Positions 32,739 to 40,797 of a DNA stretch of 64,000 nt are shown here, piece by piece. The first letter of the stretch is position 1, and every line of letters begins with the position of its first letter. Origin of the DNA: Amycolatopsis eburnea. Its GTDB lineage: Bacteria; Actinomycetota; Actinomycetes; Mycobacteriales; Pseudonocardiaceae. Position numbers and translations under genes: made by a program. The notes beneath the pieces are model-generated. The model made no database searches and was not told where the DNA came from. It saw only the letters and a list, made by a program, of their open reading frames with translations. The stretch spans positions 541,422 to 605,421 of the forward strand of contig NZ_RSEC01000059.1 in assembly GCF_003937945.1 (NCBI RefSeq), read 5' to 3'.

Positions 32739-33085
32739 GTGAGCTACGACCTTTACCTGTGGGCTGAACCCAACCCGGTAACCGCCGAGCAAGCCGGGGA
32801 CATCTTCGAGCGGCTGGCCGACGGCGACGACAACGCGACGTCGCCGGCCGCCGGGCCCTCGAATTCGCCGCGGAGCTGGTCAAGCACTACCCGCGTCTCG
32901 AGGATCTCGCCGACGCCGACGACTCGCCGTGGAACACGAGCCCGGACGCCACGGAGCGCCGGGTGATCCTCTGCATGGGTCTGTCCCGGGCCGCCGAAGC
33001 GGGCCCGCGCATCGTCGAGCCGGCGGGTCGGTACGGCCTGGTCCGCTACGACCCGTCGACCCGGCAGGTCCGCCACCCGGCTTGA
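32739..33085 (+). pseudogene. Frameshifted small conserved protein gene
   Basis: A GTG at 32739 opens a reading frame (S-Y-D-L-Y-L-W-A-E-P-N-P-V-T-A) that loses coding character near 32850. The continuation is in the +2 frame (A-L-E-F-A-A-E-L-V-K-H-Y-P-R-L-E-D-L, D-S-P-W, G-R-Y-G-L-V-R-Y) to a TGA at 33085. The total of 347 bases equals 115 codons plus 2, consistent with loss of one base. Either a recent pseudogene or a sequencing error. The joined protein of about 115 residues resembles small actinobacterial hypothetical proteins of unknown function. Confidence 0.65.
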
Positions 33086-33176
33086 TCCGCGCGCCTGCCG
33101 AGGCATGACCTTTCCGCATACCTGATCTGCTGACATTTCACTTTTCGCATGACCAGCCCGCACCTAGCGTGGGGTC

Positions 33177-34007
33177 ATGACACCGAAAGCCGCCCTCGTC
33201 ACCGGGGCCACCCAGGGCCTCGGCCTGGCTCTCGTCGAAGGGCTCGCCCGGCGCTGGTCCGCCGAGGACACCGTCTACCTCACCGGCCGCGACGCCGGGC
33301 GCGTCGCGCAAGCCGTCGAGGCCCTGCCCGCCGGGGGTGCCCGCTTCCGCGGTGAGGTCCTCGACGTCGCCGATCCGCACGCGGCGGCCCGGCTCGCCGG
33401 AGTGCTGGCGGGCCGGCACGGCGGGGTCGACGTCGTGGTCGGCAACGCCGTCATGCGGGTCGGGCCCGACGACGACCCCCGCGCGATCGTCGCGGAGTAC
33501 GCCGAGGTGAACAACTTCGGCACCACCCGGTTGCTGCGGGCGTTCGCGCCGCTGCTGCGGGACGGCGGCCGGTTCCTCGTCGTGGCCAGCTCGTTCGGCA
33601 CGTTGCGGCACCTGGCGCCGGCGCTGCACGACCGGTTCGCCGAACTGTCCTCTTTGGACGAAGTGGACAAGCAGGTGGCCGCCTGGCGCGACGCGGTCGA
33701 GGACGGCAGCGCGCGCGGGGGTGACTGGCCGGGGTTCGTCAACATCCCGTCCAAGATCGGCCAGGTCGCCGCCGTGCGCGCGCTCGCCGCCGGCCGGCGG
33801 GACACCGACCTGGCGCGCGGGATCCTGCTCGCCGCCGTCTGCCCGGGGATGATGAACACGCCGACGTCGGCGCTGTGGTGGGACGTGCGCGACGCGCCGA
33901 GCCCCGCCCAGGCGGCGGCGGTGCTGCTGGACCTCGTGTCGGCGCCCCTCGACCCCGCCCAGTACGGCGAGCTGGTCCGCGACGGCGCGGTGCTGCCCTG
34001 GCGGTGA
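33177..34007 (+). CDS. Carbonyl-reductase-like SDR lacking the usual catalytic Tyr
   Basis: A 276-residue short-chain dehydrogenase with T-G-A-T-Q-G-L-G (residues 10-17) and the N-N-F-G / V-V-A-S-S-F-G blocks of the CBR1-like group. The active-site Y-x-x-x-K position reads N-I-P-S-K, so the Tyr is replaced while the Lys is kept. It may be non-catalytic or use another residue. The ATG at 33177 lacks a strong ribosome binding site; TAGCGT eight bases upstream suggests a leaderless transcript. Confidence 0.82.
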   Translation: MTPKAALVTGATQGLGLALVEGLARRWSAEDTVYLTGRDAGRVAQAVEALPAGGARFRGEVLDVADPHAAARLAGVLAGRHGGVDVVVGNAVMRVGPDDDPRAIVAEYAEVNNFGTTRLLRAFAPLLRDGGRFLVVASSFGTLRHLAPALHDRFAELSSLDEVDKQVAAWRDAVEDGSARGGDWPGFVNIPSKIGQVAAVRALAAGRRDTDLARGILLAAVCPGMMNTPTSALWWDVRDAPSPAQAAAVLLDLVSAPLDPAQYGELVRDGAVLPWR

Positions 34008-34065
34008 CGGGGCGCCGTGCGACGATCTGGGGAGAACCCGGACCCGAACGAAGGAGCCTCGGACC

Positions 34066-37000
34066 TTGCCGTTGGTGCACGCCCTGTGGTCGCCGGGCCG
34101 GGGTCTGCTGCTCTGGGCGGAGCACGACCGGGTCGCGGCCGGCCCGTCGAGCCGTCCGGCGCGGCTCGCGCGCTCGCACCCGTTCGCGGTCTCCAGCGCG
34201 AGCCTGACCGCGCTGCACCCCGGCAAGCCCACGTCGGTGACCTTGCTGCTGCCGTCGCGGGCGAACCGGCCGTTCGCCGCCGCCGAGCTGACCTCGGGCG
34301 CCAGGCGGCGCGGGGCCGCGCCCACGCTGCGGCCGTGGTCGGTCCCGGCCCTGGTCGTGGACGTGGCCGAGCTGGACGACCTCGACGACTCCGCCGGCTA
34401 CGGCACTTCGGTCACCTACCTGCGGGCGGTGGCCGGTCTGGCCGTGGACCTGGTGCGGCGCGGGCGCGTGCTGCCGACGCTGCTTCGCCGGGGTGACGCG
34501 GCGGAGGCCCGGTGGCGCCCGGTGCTCCAGGGCGTGGACGTCGTCGCGTTCGACGCGCTGGTCGAGGCCATGCCGCCGGTCGGGCGGGCCGAGGAGATCG
34601 CGCCGCTCACCGGGGCCTCGCCGCGCGCGCTCGTCACCGACGCCCTCCACGCCCTCGTCGACGCGGCGGTCCGGGACCGGCTGGCCCGGGCGGAGCCGCC
34701 CGTCGACCTGCGCGGGGGCCGGGGCGCGGCCGGCGTGTGGCTGTCCGCGCTGGCGGGCGGCGATCCCCGGGTCGAGCTGCCGCTGGACGAACTCGGCGTG
34801 CTGGCCGACGCCGTCGCGAAGTGGGACGGCGTCGCCGACACCGACGTCGTCGACGGCCGGGCGTGTTTCCGGCTGGCCGAAGTCGGCACCCTGCGCCGGC
34901 CCGCCGAGGACGATCCGGACGACCAGACCGGGGACGGCACCAAGTGGCAGCTGCAGTTCCTCCTGCGGTCGACGGCCGATCCGAGCCTGCTGCTGTCGGC
35001 GGGGCAGATCTGGTCCGGGGAGGCGAACGGCCTGGTCCGCGACCCGAAGGGGCTGCTGCTCGCCGAGCTGGGCCGTGCCGCGCTGGTCGAGCCGGTGCTG
35101 GCGCCCGCCGTGCGCCGGACGCGGCCTGCCGAGCACGACCTGACCGTCGAGGAAGCCGAACAGTTCCTCACCACCGGCGCGAACCGGCTCGTCGAGGCCG
35201 GGTTCGAGGTGCAGCTCCCGGCCACGTGGGACGGCAGGCGCCGGCTCGCGCTGCGGCTGTCGGTCAGCAGCACGCCGTCCGAGCAGGTCGTCACCCGCAG
35301 CCGGGTCGGCCGCGACGAGCTGGCCGCGTTCCGCTGGTCGCTCGCGGTGGGCGACGACGAAATCGGCGAGGAAGAGCTGGCCAGGCTCGTGGCGGCGAAG
35401 ACCCCGCTGGTACGGCTGCGGGGCCGCTGGATCAGCGTCGATCCGGACCGGCTCCGCGCCGGCCTAGAGTACCTCCGCCGCGACCCGCACCGGCGCCCCT
35501 CCGCCGCCGAACTGCTCGAACTGGTCCAGCTCACGCGGGAGACGCCGCTTCCGGTCACCGACGTCCGCGCCGAAGGCTGGGTGGGCGACGTCCTGGCCGG
35601 GCGGGTCCACCAGGCGCTGCGGCCGGTCGAGCTGCCGCCGTCGTTCCGCGCCGCGCTGCGCCCGTACCAGCAGCGGGGCGTCGCCTGGCTGGCGTTCATG
35701 TCCTCGCTCGGGCTGGGCGCGTGCCTGGCTGACGACATGGGTCTCGGGAAGACCGTCCAGACGCTGGCGCTCGAGGCACTCGAGCGGGCGGGCGGCGAGC
35801 ACCCGCCGACGTTGGTGCTGTGCCCGATGTCGCTGGTCGGCATGTGGCAGCGCGAGGCAGCGAACTTCGCACCCGGCCTGCGGGTCCACGCCCACCACGG
35901 CAGTGACCGCCTGCACGGGACCGCGTTCGCCGAGCGGGTGGCCGCGGCCGACCTCGTCGTCACGACCTACGCGACCGCCGCGCGTGACGCCGGCGAACTC
36001 GAGACGGTCACCTGGCGGCGCCTGGTCCTCGACGAAGCGCACGCGATCAAGAACGCCGACACGGCGACGGCCAAGGCGGTGCGGCGGTTCACGGCCGCGC
36101 ACCGGCTCGCGCTGACCGGCACCCCGGTGGAAAACCGGCTGGCGGACCTGTGGTCGGTGCTGGACCTGCTGAACCCCGGGTTGCTGGGCAGCCGGTTCGA
36201 GTTCCGGCAACGGTTCGCCGTCCCGATCGAGCGCCGGGGCGACACCGAAACGGCCGCCGTGCTGCGCAGGATCACGGGGCCGTACCTGCTGCGCCGGGTG
36301 AAGACGGACCCCGTGATCGTGCCCGAGCTGCCGGAGAAGATCGAAATCCGGCAGGAGTACCGGCTCACCCGCGAACAGGGCACGCTGTACCGCGCCATCG
36401 TCGAAGAGATGATGCAGAAGATCGAGAACAGCCAGGGCATCAAGCGCCGCGGCAACGTCCTCGCCGCGATCACGAAGCTCAAGCAGGTTTGCAACCACCC
36501 CGCGCACCTGCTGCACGACGGGTCCCCGATCGGGCGCCGCTCGGGCAAGGTCAGCCGCCTCGAAGAGGTACTGGCGGAGATCCTGGCCGCGGGCGACCGG
36601 ACGCTGTGCTTCACGCAGTACACCGAGTTCGGCCACCTGCTCGTGCCCCACCTGGCGGACCGGCTCGGCACCGAAGTCGCGTTCCTGCACGGGAGCCTGG
36701 CGAAAGGCGCGCGAGACGCGATCGTGGACCGCTTCCAGTCCGGCGACGGCCCGCGGATCCTGGTGCTGTCGCTCAAAGCGGGCGGTTCCGGGCTCACGCT
36801 GACCGCCGCCAGCCAGGTCCTGCACCTGGACCGCTGGTGGAACCCGGCGGTGGAGAACCAGGCCACCGACCGGGCGTTCCGGATCGGGCAGGGCCGCCGG
36901 GTCCAGGTCCGGAAGTTCCTGTGCCCGGGCACCATCGAGGAACGCATCGACACCTTGATCACCAAGAAGCGCGCGCTCGCGGGCATGGTCGTGGGCGAGG

Positions 37001-37080
37001 GCGACAACTGGCTCACCGAACTGTCCACGGACGTGCTGCGCGGCATGCTCACGCTGGGGGAGGACGCGCTCGATGACTGA
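34066..37080 (+). CDS. SNF2-family DNA translocase/helicase
   Basis: A 1,004-residue Swi2/Snf2 ATPase. An N-terminal bacterial SNF2-associated region (1-520) precedes the motor: Walker A in D-D-M-G-L-G-K-T (556-563), Walker B D-E-A-H (656-659), T-G-T-P-V-E-N-R motif III, and a helicase-C half with G-S-G-L-T-L-T and D-R-A-F-R-I-G-Q-G-R. Start is TTG with AAGGAG nine bases upstream; a GTG three codons later is the alternative. It overlaps the SWIM-protein gene by 8 bases, a common actinobacterial pair thought to act in DNA repair or chromatin remodelling. Confidence 0.94.
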   Translation: MPLVHALWSPGRGLLLWAEHDRVAAGPSSRPARLARSHPFAVSSASLTALHPGKPTSVTLLLPSRANRPFAAAELTSGARRRGAAPTLRPWSVPALVVDVAELDDLDDSAGYGTSVTYLRAVAGLAVDLVRRGRVLPTLLRRGDAAEARWRPVLQGVDVVAFDALVEAMPPVGRAEEIAPLTGASPRALVTDALHALVDAAVRDRLARAEPPVDLRGGRGAAGVWLSALAGGDPRVELPLDELGVLADAVAKWDGVADTDVVDGRACFRLAEVGTLRRPAEDDPDDQTGDGTKWQLQFLLRSTADPSLLLSAGQIWSGEANGLVRDPKGLLLAELGRAALVEPVLAPAVRRTRPAEHDLTVEEAEQFLTTGANRLVEAGFEVQLPATWDGRRRLALRLSVSSTPSEQVVTRSRVGRDELAAFRWSLAVGDDEIGEEELARLVAAKTPLVRLRGRWISVDPDRLRAGLEYLRRDPHRRPSAAELLELVQLTRETPLPVTDVRAEGWVGDVLAGRVHQALRPVELPPSFRAALRPYQQRGVAWLAFMSSLGLGACLADDMGLGKTVQTLALEALERAGGEHPPTLVLCPMSLVGMWQREAANFAPGLRVHAHHGSDRLHGTAFAERVAAADLVVTTYATAARDAGELETVTWRRLVLDEAHAIKNADTATAKAVRRFTAAHRLALTGTPVENRLADLWSVLDLLNPGLLGSRFEFRQRFAVPIERRGDTETAAVLRRITGPYLLRRVKTDPVIVPELPEKIEIRQEYRLTREQGTLYRAIVEEMMQKIENSQGIKRRGNVLAAITKLKQVCNHPAHLLHDGSPIGRRSGKVSRLEEVLAEILAAGDRTLCFTQYTEFGHLLVPHLADRLGTEVAFLHGSLAKGARDAIVDRFQSGDGPRILVLSLKAGGSGLTLTAASQVLHLDRWWNPAVENQATDRAFRIGQGRRVQVRKFLCPGTIEERIDTLITKKRALAGMVVGEGDNWLTELSTDVLRGMLTLGEDALDD

Positions 37081-37765
37081 ACCGCTCCGGTGGTGGCCGA
37101 CCCGGTTCCTCCGCGCGCTGACGGCGGTCGGCGTCCTGCTGCCCGCCGCCGGGGCGGGGCGCGTCGTGTCCCTGACGGTCGGCGCCGGGCGCGTCGACGC
37201 GGAGGTGCGCGACGACCGGACCCACCAGGTGCGGATCGGCCTGACGGCGTTCGGGAAGACGGAGTGGGCGGCGATCACGCACGCGCTCGCCGCGAAGGCG
37301 TCGCTCACGGTGCAGCTGCTCGGCGGCGAGCTGCCCCGCGACGTCGAGCAGGTCTGCAAAGCGGTCCGTTTGCCGCTGTTCCCGTCGTCGGCGCGGGAAG
37401 TATCCCTGGACTGCACGTGCCCGGCGCCCGAGGTGCCGTGCGGCCACCTGAACGCGGTGTTCTCCGCGCTGGTGGCACGGGTCGGCGAGGACCCGTTCAC
37501 GGTTCTCGCGCTGCGCGGGCGGGACCGCGAAGCGGTGCTGGAGGAGCTGAAGAACCGGCTCATTTCCGCCGACCCGGACGACACGTTCCCGGCACTGACC
37601 GAAGTCATGGACACCTTCTTCGACAGCGGTCCGGTCCCGGGCTTGGGCGCTCCTCGAACGGCGTTCGACGCGGTGCTGGAGCAAGCACCACCGTTCGCGC
37701 TCGGCGAGGACGTCGTCGAGCTGCTCCGGCCGGCGTACCGGGCCCTCACCGAGCGGCTTCCGTGA
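37073..37765 (+). CDS. SWIM zinc-finger protein, SNF2 partner
   Basis: A 230-residue protein with a SWIM finger C-x-C-x6-C-x-H (D-C-T-C-P-A-P-E-V-P-C-G-H, about residues 117-129). SWIM domains bind DNA or partner proteins and are regularly encoded beside bacterial SNF2 ATPases. The ATG lies inside the helicase gene's last codons, so expression is coupled. Its stop is only 17 bases from the end of the convergent GH15 gene. Confidence 0.9.
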   Translation: MTEPLRWWPTRFLRALTAVGVLLPAAGAGRVVSLTVGAGRVDAEVRDDRTHQVRIGLTAFGKTEWAAITHALAAKASLTVQLLGGELPRDVEQVCKAVRLPLFPSSAREVSLDCTCPAPEVPCGHLNAVFSALVARVGEDPFTVLALRGRDREAVLEELKNRLISADPDDTFPALTEVMDTFFDSGPVPGLGAPRTAFDAVLEQAPPFALGEDVVELLRPAYRALTERLP

Positions 37766-37782
37766 CCCATCGCTGAACGCGC

Positions 37783-39492
37783 TCAGCCGGCGAAGCGCTG
37801 CGAAGTCTCCAGCAGCAGAGCGTGTACGAACGCCTGGGGCAGGTTCCCGCGCAGCTGGCGTTGCCGGACGTCGTATTCCTCGGCCAGCAGCCCCGGCGGG
37901 CCGCACGCCGCGCGGTTGCGCTCGAACCAGCGCAACGCCGTGGCCCGGTCGCCCTGCTGCCAGTGCGCCAGCGCCATGGTGAAGCCGCACAGCAGGAACG
38001 CGCCTTCGGCCTCGCCGGGGGCGCGGTCGTCCGGGGCGAAGCGGTAGACGTAGCCGTCCTCGGTCAACGTTTCCTCGACGGCGGCGAGCGTGGCCCGGGT
38101 GCGCGGGTCGTCGGGTGGCAGGGCGCCGCGCACCGGCGGGAGCAGCAACGCCGCGTCCGTGCCGGGGTGCGCCGGGCTGCGCCGCCACGCGCCGCGCGGG
38201 TCCAGGCAGCGCGCGGTCGTTTCCGACAGCAGCTTGTCGGCGAGCCCGGACAGCTCGGCGCCGCGGTGGGCGGGCACCTCGCGGGCCAGCGCGCGCAGGC
38301 CCGCGACGCACGCGAGCCGCGAGTGCGTCCACCACTCGTCCCGCAGCTCCCAGATCCCCGCTTCCGGCGCGTCCCAGTGCTCGGTGATCAGCCCGATGAC
38401 GACGTCGGTGGCGAGCCGGTCGTCGGCGTCCAGGCGGCCGTGGCGGGCCGCGGCCGCGTGCAGCTGCAGCAGCTCGCCGAGGGCGTCGAGCTGGAACTGG
38501 TCGTTGACGTGGTTGCCCACGATGTCCGCGCCGCCGGGGTAGCCGGGCAGGTTCAGCCGCGTTTCGCCGGGTGGCGGGGTGCCGTCGGGGCGGTAGGCGG
38601 GCAGCAGCCGGTCACCGTGGTCGAGGACGCGGGCGGTGGTGAACCGCAGGGCGTCCTCGAGCAGGGGATGGGGTTCGCCGACGGCCGCGGCGAGGCCGGC
38701 GTAGCACTGGTCGCGCAGCCAGACGTACCGGTAGTCGTAGTTGCGGCCGGCTTCGGCGCGTTCCGGCAGGCCCAGCGTGGCCGCCGCGACCATGCCACCG
38801 GTGCCGGTGGTGAGCCCGCGCAACACGGCGTAGGCGTGCCGCGTGTCCCGGGGCGCGATGCTGTTCTCGAACCGGGGAACGTCGGTGTGCCAGGCGTGTT
38901 CGGTGGCTTGCCAAAGCCGGTCGGCGTCGACCGGGTCCGGCAGCCGCCGCGAGGAGATCTCCAGGACCAGGTCGTGGTGGCCGCCGGCCGGCACGGCCAG
39001 GTCGAACTCCAGCCCGTCCCCGGCGGCGCCGGTCCACCGCACCCGCAGGTCGCCGGTGCGGCCGGTCCAGGTCCCGTCGTCGGCGCGGCGCAGCTCCCGC
39101 AGCGACCGTCGGCCGAAGCCGCCGGCCAGGTCGAGCCGGACGCGGACCCGGACGTCCCGCTCGACGGCCTCGACGCGGCGCAGCAGGACGAGCCGGTGCG
39201 GGTCCGCGGGGCGGGCCAAGGCTTCGCGGCATTCCACCGTGGTCGACGTCGTCACCCAGCGATTGCGCCAGATCAGGCTGCCGGGTTCGTAGTACCCGCC
39301 CCAGACATAGGTGTCCACCGGGCTGACGGTGTAGCTGCCCGCGCCGCCGATGAGCGAGGACAGCACGGCGCTGTCGGACCACCCGGGCGCGCAGAGCCAG
39401 CAGATGTCGCCGCGCGGGCCGCACAACGCGCCGCGCTCGCCGTCGGCCAGCAGGGCGTATTCACGCAGGACCTGCGGGGCGAAGCCGGTCAC
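37783..39492 (-). CDS. GH15 glucoamylase/trehalase-like glycoside hydrolase
   Basis: A 569-residue cytoplasmic (no signal peptide) GH15 protein. An N-terminal beta-sandwich (about 1-215) is followed by the (alpha/alpha)6 barrel with Y-D-Y-R-Y-V-W-L-R-D and the late E-E-Y-D... G-N-L-P-Q-A-F block carrying the probable catalytic acids. Mycobacterial homologues of this layout hydrolyse trehalose. The GTG at 39492 overlaps the SDR stop (GTGA); the open frame further upstream is antisense noise. Last gene of the six-gene minus-strand operon. Confidence 0.9.
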   Translation of the reverse strand: MTGFAPQVLREYALLADGERGALCGPRGDICWLCAPGWSDSAVLSSLIGGAGSYTVSPVDTYVWGGYYEPGSLIWRNRWVTTSTTVECREALARPADPHRLVLLRRVEAVERDVRVRVRLDLAGGFGRRSLRELRRADDGTWTGRTGDLRVRWTGAAGDGLEFDLAVPAGGHHDLVLEISSRRLPDPVDADRLWQATEHAWHTDVPRFENSIAPRDTRHAYAVLRGLTTGTGGMVAAATLGLPERAEAGRNYDYRYVWLRDQCYAGLAAAVGEPHPLLEDALRFTTARVLDHGDRLLPAYRPDGTPPPGETRLNLPGYPGGADIVGNHVNDQFQLDALGELLQLHAAAARHGRLDADDRLATDVVIGLITEHWDAPEAGIWELRDEWWTHSRLACVAGLRALAREVPAHRGAELSGLADKLLSETTARCLDPRGAWRRSPAHPGTDAALLLPPVRGALPPDDPRTRATLAAVEETLTEDGYVYRFAPDDRAPGEAEGAFLLCGFTMALAHWQQGDRATALRWFERNRAACGPPGLLAEEYDVRQRQLRGNLPQAFVHALLLETSQRFAG

Positions 39493-40493
39493 GAGCGAGC
39501 CCGCCGCCAGCAGGCCAGCGCCGTCGCGGCGAGTGCGCCGCCGCCCGCCGCGAGGAAGCCGTGGTGCCGGCTTGCCCACAGCTGGAAGCTGCGCGGGGTG
39601 GCCTTCGCGTCGAACTCGCCGTGGGCGCCGAAGTCCGTTTCGCGGTCGGCCGGTGCCCACAGGTTCTCGGGCTGGTCGGCGGGTTTGGGTCCGCCGGTCT
39701 GCTGCGATGTGAAGCCCGTCTTGGCGAGGTAGCGGTCGAGGAGGCCGGGGGCGACGGCGTTCGCGATGAGCGTGCCGGCGGTGCTGCCCCCGACCCAGTA
39801 TTCGCGGCGGCGCGGGTGATCGGCGGCGTGCAGCACGGCGCGGGCGGCGACCTCGGGCTGGTAGATCGGGGGCACCGGCTGCGCGTGGTGCGGCAGCCGC
39901 GAAAGCACCCACGAGAACTGCGGGGTGTTGACGGCGGGCAGCTGCACCATGGTCGTCCGGACGTGGCTGCCTTCGTGGAGGAGTTCGCAGCGCAGCGATT
40001 CGTTGAAGCCCTGGATGGCGTGCTTGGCGCCGCAGTACGCGCTCTGCAGCGGGATCCCGCGGTACGCCAGCGCGGACCCGACCTGGACCACCGTGCCGTG
40101 GTCACGCGGCTTCATGCGGTTCAGGGCGGCCATCGTGCCGTGGACGTAGCCGAGGTAGCTGACCTCGGTGACGCGGCGGAACTCGTCCGCCCCGATCTCG
40201 CCGAAGGGGGCGAAGACCGAGGTGAAGGCGACGTTGACCCAGACGTCGATCGGCCCCAGCTCCTTCTCGGCCCGCTCGGCGGCGGTGTCGACCTGGTCGA
40301 AGTCGGCGACGTCGGTGGGGATCGCCAAGGCGGTCCCGCCACCGCGTTCGACGTCCGCGGCCGCCGACTCCAGTCCGCGTTCCCCGCGGGCCAGCAGCGC
40401 GACCCGCGCTCGCCGGGCACCGAAGGCACGGGCGACCGCGCGGCCGACGCCGCCGCTGGCTCCGGTCACGACGACGACCTGGGTGTCAGACAT
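39489..40493 (-). CDS. SDR-family oxidoreductase with C-terminal membrane helix
   Basis: A 334-residue SDR with T-G-A-S-G-G-V-G (residues 10-17), N-V-A in place of NNAG, catalytic Ser in V-G-S-A-L and Y-C-G-A-K. After the roughly 250-residue SDR core, a C-terminal extension ends in a short hydrophobic Ala-rich segment (F-L-A-A-G-G-G-A-L-A-A-T-A-L-A) that could anchor it to the membrane. It overlaps the upstream small gene by 8 bases and the GH15 gene by 4. Confidence 0.9.
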   Translation of the reverse strand: MSDTQVVVVTGASGGVGRAVARAFGARRARVALLARGERGLESAAADVERGGGTALAIPTDVADFDQVDTAAERAEKELGPIDVWVNVAFTSVFAPFGEIGADEFRRVTEVSYLGYVHGTMAALNRMKPRDHGTVVQVGSALAYRGIPLQSAYCGAKHAIQGFNESLRCELLHEGSHVRTTMVQLPAVNTPQFSWVLSRLPHHAQPVPPIYQPEVAARAVLHAADHPRRREYWVGGSTAGTLIANAVAPGLLDRYLAKTGFTSQQTGGPKPADQPENLWAPADRETDFGAHGEFDAKATPRSFQLWASRHHGFLAAGGGALAATALACWRRARS

Positions 40494-40797
40494 GGTTGCC
40501 TCCGTTCATCCTGGCCGCGCGGGCCCAACCGGCCGCGACGACCGCGTTCGCCGTGGCCGCCGCCCGCCACCGGGGCGAGGCGGCGGCGAGTCCGAGCATG
40601 CTCACGCTGTGCGCGACATCGGCGGTCCAGCCCCAGCGGGCGACGACCCCGTCGGGGCGGCGGAGCGTGGCTGCCGCCTGGAGGAGGTGGCGTGCGGCGA
40701 GCACCACGGCCACAGTCCGGGGTATCGGCAGGCGGGGTGAGGCGGCCAGGATGCCGAGGCCCCACGCGAGCCGAGCCTTGGCAACGGTGCTCGTCAT
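40486..40797 (-). CDS. Small Ala-rich membrane-associated protein of unknown function
   Basis: A 103-residue protein with three or so moderately hydrophobic helices (L-A-W-G-L-G-I-L-A-A, T-V-A-V-V-L-A-A-R-H-L-L-Q-A, A-N-A-V-V-A-A-G-W). Supported as a gene by tight overlaps on both sides (ATGA with the dehydrogenase gene, 8 bases with the SDR) and GC3 bias. I do not recognise a family. It may tether the operon's SDR or dehydrogenase to the membrane. Confidence 0.7.
   Translation of the reverse strand: MTSTVAKARLAWGLGILAASPRLPIPRTVAVVLAARHLLQAAATLRRPDGVVARWGWTADVAHSVSMLGLAAASPRWRAAATANAVVAAGWARAARMNGGNHV

Noticed and set aside
35464..37770. 768-codon minus-strand open frame opposite the SNF2/SWIM genes
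   Set aside because: The helicase motifs are on the plus strand; the antisense product is compositionally random.
40486..40797. Considered calling this small frame spurious
   Set aside because: Tight overlaps on both sides within a coupled operon and normal GC3 support it as a real gene.
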